Assembly: GCA_002699335.1 (NCBI GenBank)
Contig: PACG01000236.1
Span: 1-12,391, forward strand
Length of the DNA: 12,391 nt
Reading direction: 5' to 3'
From: Candidatus Poribacteria bacterium
GTDB lineage: Bacteria; Poribacteria; WGA-4E; UBA9662
Part shown: positions 6,408-12,391 of the stretch, piece by piece
Layout: each line of letters opens with the position of its first letter
How positions within the stretch are numbered: position 1 is the first letter of the stretch
Translations under genes and position numbers: made by a program
Notes under the pieces: model-generated
The model's input: the letters and a program-made list of their open reading frames with translations, nothing else
Database searches by the model: none
Told to the model about the DNA's origin: nothing

Positions 6408-8477
6408 ATGTCTTATGAAGTGCTGGCGCGAAAGTGGCGTCCTCAAACTTTTGCCGATGTTGTTGGTCAAGCTCATATCATTACTACTTTGCAAAACCAG
6501 ATTGGCACCGACCGGGTAGGCCACGCTTACCTTTTCTGGGGGCCAAGAGGAACTGGTAAAACCACTGTCGCCCGCATTCTCGCCAAAGCCGTCAACTGTA
6601 CCGGACATGATCCACTTGCCAATCCTGAGCCCTGTAATCAGTGTGCCAACTGCCAAGGGATCTCTACGGGTAGATCTTTTGACGTCATCGAAATGGATGC
6701 TGCCTCCAATAGAGGAATTGATCCGATTCGAGAACTGAGAGAGAATACACAACTGACTCCTGCGACTTGTCGGTTCAAGATCTACATTATCGACGAAGCG
6801 CACATGCTAACCCCAGAGGCCTTCAACGCACTATTAAAAACGTTAGAGGAACCGCCGGCTCATGTTATCTTCGTTCTAGCCACTACCGAACACCACAAAG
6901 TACCACTGGCTATTGTTTCTCGCTGCCAAGGATTTGATTTTCGGTTCATGGATCAAGATCTAGTGGTAGACCGCTTGCGCCAAATTTGTCAGACTGAAGA
7001 GATTGAAGTAACCGATGACGGCTTAGCTTTAATTAGCCATCAATCGGAGGGGTGTCTGCGAGATGCAACCAATATCCTGGAACGACTGACCGCCTCGATT
7101 GGCAAACAATTACCAGTGGTAGAAATCAACCAGGTGTTGGGACTTGGATCTTCTCAACTAATCGAAGATCTTTCAGAATTAATTTTAGCCGGGAATGTAG
7201 CAGATGCCATCCAGACCTTAGCTGACCTTTCACGAGTCGGTACCGATTTAATCCAGTGTTTGCAACAACTGATTGCCTATTTCAGCGATTTGCGCCGAGT
7301 GGCTATTGATAGTAAACTATCCAGCCTGATCCAAGCCTCGCCGACTGAAGTTGAACGGATATTAGCGCAGGCAGGTCAAGTCTCAGCCCAACGCTTATCT
7401 CGCATCTTGCGAATCTTGATACAGACCCATAGCGAAATTAAGAAAAATGGCTACGCACAGTTGCTTCTCGAATCAGCCTTGGTCGAAGCTTGTGCCACCA
7501 CTCAGAGTATCCGGAGCCTAGCCGAAATCACCGATTTGCTGAAAGAGCTAAAAGAGCTGGAAAAGAAGGTCGATCAGAGAGGATCAACTCGTCTGCCAAC
7601 CAACCCGATTAATAATGAAACTTTGAACGGTGAGGGGGCAACGCCGATGCAACCGCCCGTTACCACCGATGGGAGGATTCTCTCCGACTCGCCCAATTCG
7701 GCATACATGCGCATGGAGGCTGAAACTGTTGTACCACCGAACCAGAGTGATGTCCAAGACTCATCCCTTGACCGGGAAAAGGGTAAGCTCGACGGAGGTA
7801 CAGTTGAAACCGACAGCGATCGATCGTCAACCGATGAGAATCAATTTGAAGCCAAGGCGGTACCAACTAATCAGGAAGACACTTCAGATAGTATCGCTAA
7901 AAACGGTCATCTAGCTTCCGAGGCGGTGGCGTTTGATTCGATATGGCGACAAATGCTGGATGACTTGCAAGTCCATAAGCGGTCTGCTTACGAACTGTTA
8001 AAGAACGCTGATTTCATCCAAATCAATCCGGTTGGCTCAACACAAGCCGATAATGGTGATGAGCCTGGTCTCTGCTTCCAGGTCGCACTGACCCGTCCCG
8101 TACTACTGTTGGCAGATGGTGACAAAGAGTTGGTTGCCAGACTCCTAAAACAGAGGATTAGTCAACCGGTACAACTCAATTTCGTGCGTCAGCGAAATGG
8201 TTCTCCTACCAATACAACCTCGGCCTCTGGTAGGAGTGCGCGTCAGGCCTCACCAGCCAGTGCTTCCACGGAAGACGAAGAGGAAACCTCACCACGGATT
8301 ATAACTAATAGCGGTTTAGATTTGGCTGAAGCACCAACCTCAACTGATACTCCGCGTAGTCGCCAAAAGCAGGAAAAAACACCTTTGATGCTTCAACGAG
8401 AAGTACTTCAGGATAAGACCCTGTCTCCTGTATTGAATATGTTTGACGCTAAGATTCTGAAAATTGAACCTAAGTAG
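6408..8477 (+). CDS. dnaX: DNA polymerase III subunit gamma/tau
   Basis: This 689-residue AAA+ ATPase is the motor subunit of the clamp loader, which opens and loads the DnaN sliding clamp and, as tau, links polymerase cores. Visible features are the start SYEVLARKWRPQTF, Walker A GPRGTGKTT (45-53), zinc-binding cysteines C64, C76, C79 and C82, Walker B IIDEAHML (127-134), sensor-1 region LATTE (157-161) and the SRC arginine-finger motif (171-173). Domains II and III extend to about residue 390. An acidic, Ser/Thr-rich linker follows, and the tail PVLNMFDAKILKIEPK resembles the family's C-terminal signature. The length suits a full tau form. I saw no mid-gene slippery A-run that would produce gamma by frameshifting. 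The start matches the family exactly, though no Shine-Dalgarno sequence precedes it. ybaB and recR follow on the same strand, as in many bacteria. Confidence 0.97.
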   Translation: MSYEVLARKWRPQTFADVVGQAHIITTLQNQIGTDRVGHAYLFWGPRGTGKTTVARILAKAVNCTGHDPLANPEPCNQCANCQGISTGRSFDVIEMDAASNRGIDPIRELRENTQLTPATCRFKIYIIDEAHMLTPEAFNALLKTLEEPPAHVIFVLATTEHHKVPLAIVSRCQGFDFRFMDQDLVVDRLRQICQTEEIEVTDDGLALISHQSEGCLRDATNILERLTASIGKQLPVVEINQVLGLGSSQLIEDLSELILAGNVADAIQTLADLSRVGTDLIQCLQQLIAYFSDLRRVAIDSKLSSLIQASPTEVERILAQAGQVSAQRLSRILRILIQTHSEIKKNGYAQLLLESALVEACATTQSIRSLAEITDLLKELKELEKKVDQRGSTRLPTNPINNETLNGEGATPMQPPVTTDGRILSDSPNSAYMRMEAETVVPPNQSDVQDSSLDREKGKLDGGTVETDSDRSSTDENQFEAKAVPTNQEDTSDSIAKNGHLASEAVAFDSIWRQMLDDLQVHKRSAYELLKNADFIQINPVGSTQADNGDEPGLCFQVALTRPVLLLADGDKELVARLLKQRISQPVQLNFVRQRNGSPTNTTSASGRSARQASPASASTEDEEETSPRIITNSGLDLAEAPTSTDTPRSRQKQEKTPLMLQREVLQDKTLSPVLNMFDAKILKIEPK

Positions 8478-8528
8478 ATCGGTTATTTCCGAGAATATGG
8501 GTAAGCTATATTAAGTTCTTTGTAGAAT

Positions 8529-8534
8529 AGAGGT
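8529..8534 (+). promoter_or_regulatory. Ribosome binding site of ybaB
   Basis: AGAGGT lies 8 nt before ATG 8543 and decides the start of ybaB in favour of that ATG over the in-frame TTG at 8537, which would be only 2 nt away from it. It is the only clear Shine-Dalgarno sequence before a gene in the window. Confidence 0.65.
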
Positions 8535-8542
8535 AATTGAAA

Positions 8543-8851
8543 ATGAATATGAATAATTTGATGAAGCAAGCACAGAAGATGCAGAAGCGAATGGTCGAAA
8601 TGCAAGAGGAGATGACCAATCGCACGGTTGAGGCGTCCGTTGGTGGCGGCATGGTTGCCGCCGTTGCTAACGGGAGTGGTGAGTTGGTATCGATTAAACT
8701 TTCACCGGAAGTTGTAGATCCGGATGATATCGAAATGTTAGAAGATCTGATTGTGGCGGCGGTCAGTGAGGCACATCACAAATCACAAGAACTAATGAGC
8801 GAAGAGATGAGCAAATTGACAGGTGGGGTCAAGATTCCAGGAATGATGTAA
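8543..8851 (+). CDS. ybaB: YbaB/EbfC-family nucleoid-associated protein
   Basis: This 102-residue protein is a small DNA-binding dimer of the YbaB/EbfC family, which coats the nucleoid. It shows the usual plan: a Met/Gln/Lys-rich N-terminal helix (NNLMKQAQKMQKRMVEMQEE), a central glycine-rich strand region (EASVGGGMVAAVANGSG), then DPDDIEMLEDLIVAAVSEA and a C-terminal GGVKIPGMM. Length and motifs are typical. It lies 65 nt after dnaX and 9 nt before recR, the standard dnaX-ybaB-recR order. The link to RecR suggests a role around recombination or DNA repair, but this is association rather than proof. Confidence 0.95.
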   Translation: MNMNNLMKQAQKMQKRMVEMQEEMTNRTVEASVGGGMVAAVANGSGELVSIKLSPEVVDPDDIEMLEDLIVAAVSEAHHKSQELMSEEMSKLTGGVKIPGMM

Positions 8852-8860
8852 GCCTGGTCA

Positions 8861-9469
8861 ATGAAACACTATCCAGAGGCGATGGCACGCCTGATTTGCG
8901 AATTACAAAAGCTGCCAACCGTTGGGCCAAAAACAGCCCAACGCTTAGCCTGCTACTTTTTGAAGATGTCCGAGATCGATGCTAAAGGAATTGCACAGTC
9001 CATCGAGGACGTCAAGTCCACACTTGACTATTGTACCCGGTGTGGCAATATCACCGACACTGACCCCTGCCGAATTTGTACTGATCCGAGACGAAACCAG
9101 CAACTGATCTGCGTAGTTAAAGATCCCGATGATCTGTTAGCCATTGAGCGGACCAATCAGTACAATGGACTTTATCATACCTTGATGGGCGTATTATCCC
9201 CACTTAACGGGGTCGGTCCACAGGAACTTCGAATGTCGGGGCTTTTTGAACGGGTTGAGAAAGGTCGTATAAAAGAGGTGATTATTGCTATTAGTAGTAC
9301 CACCGAAGGTCAGGCAACAGCCTTCTACTTAACCCGGCAATTGACCCAAAAGTTCACCATCTCCGTTTCGCAAATTGCACACGGAATTCCGGTTGGTGGA
9401 GACCTGGACTATATTGACGAACTGACCATTGCAAAAGCCTTAGAAGGTCGACGTCCGTTCGGACCATAG
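8861..9469 (+). CDS. recR: Recombination mediator protein RecR
   Basis: This 202-residue protein works with RecO and RecF to load RecA on SSB-coated single-stranded DNA at gaps. It carries the helix-hairpin-helix KLPTVGPKTAQRLA (17-30), a four-cysteine zinc finger C58-x2-C61 / C70-x2-C73, a Toprim domain (about 81-170) and the C-terminal Walker-like segment IAHGIPVGGDLDYID. Length is normal for the family. One position stands out: the Toprim strand that usually reads CVVE reads CVVK here (K87), while the following DLLAIE, YNGLYH and SPLNGVGP segments are conserved. The start matches the family; no Shine-Dalgarno sequence is seen, and with a 9-nt gap after ybaB translational coupling is likely. 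Confidence 0.96.
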   Translation: MKHYPEAMARLICELQKLPTVGPKTAQRLACYFLKMSEIDAKGIAQSIEDVKSTLDYCTRCGNITDTDPCRICTDPRRNQQLICVVKDPDDLLAIERTNQYNGLYHTLMGVLSPLNGVGPQELRMSGLFERVEKGRIKEVIIAISSTTEGQATAFYLTRQLTQKFTISVSQIAHGIPVGGDLDYIDELTIAKALEGRRPFGP

Positions 9470-9501
9470 TTCTCCCTTGGTTCATGTCAGTAACGTAACC
9501 C

Positions 9502-10449
9502 ATGACCCTCCGACCTAGTTTCACTCTTCTAGAGTGGGTGTATAGACGTGTACACTTGCTACCTGTCTTCATATTTATCCTGATTTTATGTTTACTTGGC
9601 GTTTCAGATCCTCGTTTTACATGTCAAGTCAGCGAAGAACCTGTTCCGAATTTTAATGCTGAGCGCGCTTTTTTCTATTTGCAACAGCAGTGTGATTTCG
9701 GCCCACGTTACCCGGGATCAGATGCACATAAAACAACACGCGATTACCTCACCCTAGAACTCAAAAATCTAGCTGATGAAGTTAAACTTCAGACCTTTAC
9801 CACGAAAGGTATAGAGATGACCAATATCTTAGCCAGATTTGGAGGTGGTAAAGGGGCACCAATGCTTCTTTGTGCGCACTGGGATACACGCCCTTTTGCC
9901 GATCAAGACCCCAATCCTAAAAGTCGGGAAACCCCAATCCTGGGAGCAAATGATGGTGGATCTGGTGTAGCTGTTTTGTTGGAACTTGCGTACAACCTGA
10001 ACCGCCACCCCCCACCGAGCGAAGTCATCATAGCCCTCTTTGACGGCGAAGATTACGGTCGGGAGGTTGACAACATGTTTTTGGGATCAACCTATTTCGC
10101 TCGTCACCGAGAAGATTGGGACGCCGATTTTGGTATTTTGCTTGACATGGTCGGCGACAAAGATCTTCGGATTCCGAAGGAACGGTTCTCCTGGCAAACT
10201 TCGCCCGATTTAATGCGGGCACTCTGGGATAGAGCCGCCGACCTTGGCTTGGCCGAATTTTTCCCAACCGAACTGGGTAGAGCAATTATGGATGATCATG
10301 TTCCTCTGATTCGTGCCGGTTTACCAACAATCAACCTAATCGACTTTGACTACCCATACTGGCATACAGTGGAGGATACCGTTGATAAATGTAGTCCCGA
10401 AAGCCTCGAAATTGTCGGCCGTTTAATGCTGGACTACATCTACCAATGA
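9502..10449 (+). CDS. M28-family zinc metallohydrolase, glutaminyl-cyclase-like, membrane-anchored
   Basis: This 315-residue protein has a hydrophobic N-terminal segment (HLLPVFIFILILCLLG, 18-33) preceded by arginines, so it is probably exported or anchored with its catalytic domain outside the cytoplasm. The M28 fold is clear: AHWDTRP (H126, D128), GANDGGSG (D151), FDGEDYG (E183, D184), LLDMVGD (D215), MDDHVPL (D265, H266) and YWHTVED (H288). The spacing and the WDTRPFAD and DGEDYG motifs resemble glutaminyl-peptide cyclotransferases, where D151, D184 and H288 would hold a single zinc and E183 act as acid/base. An aminopeptidase is the alternative. It follows recR by 32 nt, probably in the same transcript, although no functional link to recombination is evident. 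The start was taken at the first ATG giving a sensible signal anchor. Confidence 0.85.
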   Translation: MTLRPSFTLLEWVYRRVHLLPVFIFILILCLLGVSDPRFTCQVSEEPVPNFNAERAFFYLQQQCDFGPRYPGSDAHKTTRDYLTLELKNLADEVKLQTFTTKGIEMTNILARFGGGKGAPMLLCAHWDTRPFADQDPNPKSRETPILGANDGGSGVAVLLELAYNLNRHPPPSEVIIALFDGEDYGREVDNMFLGSTYFARHREDWDADFGILLDMVGDKDLRIPKERFSWQTSPDLMRALWDRAADLGLAEFFPTELGRAIMDDHVPLIRAGLPTINLIDFDYPYWHTVEDTVDKCSPESLEIVGRLMLDYIYQ

Positions 10450-10514
10450 ATAGCTGAACTGTATTTTTAGTTTTCAATCCTCAATTAAGCTGAAGGCCTA
10501 ACTGATTGGGAATG

Positions 10515-10523
10515 TGTTATAAT
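10515..10523 (+). promoter_or_regulatory. Extended -10 promoter
   Basis: TGTTATAAT fits the extended -10 pattern TGnTATAAT with a perfect TATAAT at 10518-10523. No good -35 hexamer lies 16-18 bp upstream, as is usual for extended -10 promoters. Initiation near 10530 would produce an untranslated leader of about 345 nt before mnmG, or a separate small transcript. Confidence 0.55.
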
Positions 10524-10558
10524 GTACATTTAATTGATCGTTCGGCATAAGACGGTTT

Positions 10559-10759
10559 ATGCACTTAAAAGGCCAGTATTTACAGTACGAAATTTATGAT
10601 CGGTTACTTTCTGAGGTGGGGTGTGACCAATTCGTCGAACATGCTTAGGAACTGCATTATACAAGGGTGGCCCTTGGCTGTTTCAGTGGGAAGTGTGAAA
10701 TGACCCTTCCGCGCTCGCTCAACTTAGTTAACACCCGTTTGAGTCCTATTCACGATTAA
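10559..10759 (+). pseudogene. Possible eroded small gene with one in-frame TAG
   Basis: From ATG 10559, 29 codons (MHLKGQYLQYEIYDRLLSEV and on to VEHA) lead to a TAG at 10646-10648. The same frame then stays open for 36 codons (ELHYTRVALGCFSGKCEMTL...) to a TAA at 10757-10759. Residue composition is protein-like on both sides of the TAG, but I recognise no family and there is no ribosome binding site. A stretch this short with one stop can occur by chance. Confidence 0.25.
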
Positions 10760-10876
10760 TTAGTGAAACCGCAGGGGCAGAGGTACTTTTGTTTAGCCTT
10801 TTTACATATGAAGAAATGATCTGGTAGCCATAATACTAATTATGACTAGAAAGTCGAATTGATGTGACAAACGAAT

Positions 10877-12391
10877 ATGAGAGCTTACTATAAAAATTAC
10901 GATGTACTGGTAGTTGGTGCTGGCCATGCGGGTTGCGAATCTGCGTTAGCAGCGGCTCGGATGGGATGTCGGACGCTAGTCATGACTCTAAGCTTAGACA
11001 CGATTGGAAAAATGTCGTGCAACCCAGCTATCGGTGGTTTAGCTAAAGGCCACTTAGTCAAAGAGATAGACGCCTTGGGTGGCGAGATGGCAAAAGCTAT
11101 TGACGAGACGGGCATTCAGTTTCGGCAGTTAAATACCAAAAAAGGCCCTGCAGTTCGATCCAGTCGTGCACAAGCTGACAAAAAAGCCTACCAACTTTAT
11201 ATGAAGCAGGTCTTAGAAAATCAAGACGGATTGGACATTAAAGAGGGATTAGTTGAGGAATTGCTAACTGACAACGGCAAATGCGTCGGTGTTCTCTCTC
11301 ATACTAGAACTGCTTATCTAGCACAAACTGTAATTTTGACTGCCGGCACTTTTCTGAGAGGTACTATCCATATTGGAGACGTTTCCTATAGTGCCGGGCG
11401 AGCAGGAGAATCCTCAGCCGAACGACTGTCGAAAAGTTTTCTCGATCTTGGTCTTGAGGTTGGCCGGCTAAAAACGGGAACACCACCACGTGTCAATGCC
11501 CGAACAGTCGATTTTAGTTTGATGGAAGATCAGCCTGGAGACGAAAGGCCTAGACCTTTTTCGTTTTCTAACGATCGAATTGCACAATCGCAAATACCGT
11601 GTTACATCACCTACACTAATCCGAAAACGCATCAAATAATCCGTGATAATTTGGATCGGTCTGCCATGTATAGCGGACGAATCAAAGGCGTGGGCCCAAG
11701 ATACTGTCCCTCAATCGAAGATAAGGTGGTTCGGTTTTCCGACAAAAATGAGCATCGGATTTTCGTCGAACCAGAAGGGAAAGATACGCAGGAGATCTAT
11801 CTCAACGGTATTTCAGCCAGTTTACCGGAAGATGTTCAGATGGACATGGTGGCCAGTATTCGGGGGCTAGAAAATGCCGAAATTATGCGTTTCGGCTATG
11901 CAGTGGAGTATGATTTTGCGCCGGCCACCCAACTCTATCCAACTCTGGAAACCAAAAAGGTGGAGAACCTCTTCTTCGCCGGACAGTTAAACGGCACTAC
12001 CGGCTACGAAGAAGCGGGGGTACAGGGGCTGATGGCGGGCATCAATGCTGGCTTAAAAGTTAAAGATCAAGGTTCGCTGATCTTGGATCGATCGCAAGCC
12101 TACATCGGTGTATTGATTGACGATCTGGTCACCAAGGACATTCGGGAACCCTATCGAATGTTTACCTCGCGTGCGGAACATCGTCTTCAGTTGCGTGAAG
12201 ATAATGCTGACCTACGCCTAACCGAAACCGGCTATCGAATTGGAACAATTTCTACAGCTGACTACCAGCGTTTTTTGGACAAAAAACAACAGATTGAAGC
12301 TGAATTAGAACGTCTGTCTAACACTAAAATCAAACCTTCACCAGAAGTCCTAGATCAACTACATAAAATTGGGCTACCACCCATTAAAACG
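10877..12391 (+). CDS. mnmG: tRNA uridine-5-carboxymethylaminomethyl modification enzyme MnmG (3' end outside window)
   Basis: MnmG (GidA) is an FAD enzyme that, with the GTPase MnmE, adds the carboxymethylaminomethyl group at C5 of wobble uridine 34 in several tRNAs, stabilising decoding of purine-ending codons. The 505 codons present cover most of the usual 610-630. Visible features are the FAD-binding VVGAGHAGCE (12-21), the signature CNPAIGGLAKGH (48-59), TKKGPAVRSSRAQ, GTPPR, the RYCPSIED motif whose cysteine is residue 277 (the position of the essential cysteine in the E. coli enzyme), LFFAGQLNGTTGYEEA and TSRAEHRLQLREDNADLRLT. The frame is still open at the last base. ATG 10877 fits the family start; no Shine-Dalgarno sequence is visible. 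It has its own upstream promoter candidate. Confidence 0.97.
   Translation, partial: MRAYYKNYDVLVVGAGHAGCESALAAARMGCRTLVMTLSLDTIGKMSCNPAIGGLAKGHLVKEIDALGGEMAKAIDETGIQFRQLNTKKGPAVRSSRAQADKKAYQLYMKQVLENQDGLDIKEGLVEELLTDNGKCVGVLSHTRTAYLAQTVILTAGTFLRGTIHIGDVSYSAGRAGESSAERLSKSFLDLGLEVGRLKTGTPPRVNARTVDFSLMEDQPGDERPRPFSFSNDRIAQSQIPCYITYTNPKTHQIIRDNLDRSAMYSGRIKGVGPRYCPSIEDKVVRFSDKNEHRIFVEPEGKDTQEIYLNGISASLPEDVQMDMVASIRGLENAEIMRFGYAVEYDFAPATQLYPTLETKKVENLFFAGQLNGTTGYEEAGVQGLMAGINAGLKVKDQGSLILDRSQAYIGVLIDDLVTKDIREPYRMFTSRAEHRLQLREDNADLRLTETGYRIGTISTADYQRFLDKKQQIEAELERLSNTKIKPSPEVLDQLHKIGLPPIKT

Larger units (their letters stand above)
10450..10876. other. 427-bp gap between the M28 gene and mnmG
   Basis: The gap holds an extended -10 promoter (10515-10523), a doubtful interrupted short reading frame (10559-10759), a 6-bp hairpin CAAGGG-TGG-CCCTTG (10662-10676) and an AT-rich inverted repeat CATAAT-ACTA-ATTATG (10829-10844) 32 nt before mnmG. 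I see no T-run terminator after the M28 gene. The stretch could be a long mnmG leader, a small RNA or an eroded gene; the sequence alone does not decide. Confidence 0.5.

Noticed and set aside
6408..8477. Programmed frameshift in dnaX producing a short gamma form
   Set aside because: The only notable A-run (six A near 8373) is far downstream of the usual position and has no supporting stem. No mid-gene A AAA AAG-type site was seen.
10620..10740. T-box or 6S RNA in the mnmG leader, suggested by GGGTGG and a nearby hairpin
   Set aside because: The rest of the T-box antiterminator sequence and specifier stem are missing, and I could not build the long closing stem and central bubble of 6S RNA.
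1..12391. CRISPR array, insertion sequence or prophage element
   Set aside because: No regularly spaced repeats, transposase, integrase or terminal inverted repeats were found; the only near-exact repeats are the tRNA-Ser genes.

Overview
The window comes from a bacterial chromosome of moderate GC content (I estimate a little under 50%). It has two halves of very different character. Roughly 1-4500 is eroded minus-strand sequence. Roughly 4900-12391 is a compact, intact, plus-strand housekeeping block. The gene order tRNAs - tadA - SRP RNA - dnaX - ybaB - recR resembles the Bacillus yaaJ-scr-dnaX-yaaK-recR neighbourhood. The SRP RNA is the large, Alu-domain type known from Firmicutes, Thermus/Deinococcus, Chloroflexi and others. 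The gene content does not fix the phylum. The beta-helix secreted-protein family in the left half is common in Poribacteria/Latescibacteria/planctomycete-like genomes, so a lineage of that kind is possible, but this is inference.

Left half. The first 69 bases may be the 3' end of a plus-strand gene. From 4490 down to about 541, the minus strand holds a chain of decayed genes. These are an unidentified relic ending just before acuI, an intact AcuI/YhdH-type acryloyl-CoA reductase (the only complete gene of the chain), a short unidentified relic, a right-handed parallel beta-helix protein gene broken by two or three in-frame stops and several frameshifts, and a last unidentified broken frame. 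This looks like an operon decaying in place with one survivor.

Middle. A strong sigma-70-type promoter (4906-4935) starts a stable-RNA cluster: tRNA-Ser(UGA), tRNA-Ser(GCU), tRNA-Arg(ACG), tadA, tRNA-Ser(CGA), tRNA-Ala(CGC), tRNA-Ser(GGA), then the SRP RNA 10 nt further on. The four serine tRNAs cover all six serine codons. tadA encodes the deaminase that converts A34 of tRNA-Arg(ACG) to inosine. It begins 4 nt after that tRNA ends, and its last codons and stop lie inside the following tRNA-Ser gene. Maturing either tRNA would therefore cut the tadA message. This is the most unusual arrangement in the window. A decayed 5' half of a further serine tRNA sits in front of the alanine tRNA.

Right half. 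dnaX (clamp-loader gamma/tau), ybaB (nucleoid-associated protein), recR (recombination mediator) and a membrane-anchored M28 metallohydrolase resembling glutaminyl cyclases follow on the same strand with short gaps. A 14-bp perfect palindrome lies just before dnaX. After a 427-bp gap with an extended -10 promoter and a doubtful short reading frame interrupted by TAG, mnmG (tRNA uridine-34 modification) begins and runs off the end of the window. The theme of this half is translation fidelity (serine tRNAs, TadA, MnmG), protein targeting (SRP RNA) and replication/repair (DnaX, RecR). Only ybaB has a clear Shine-Dalgarno sequence.
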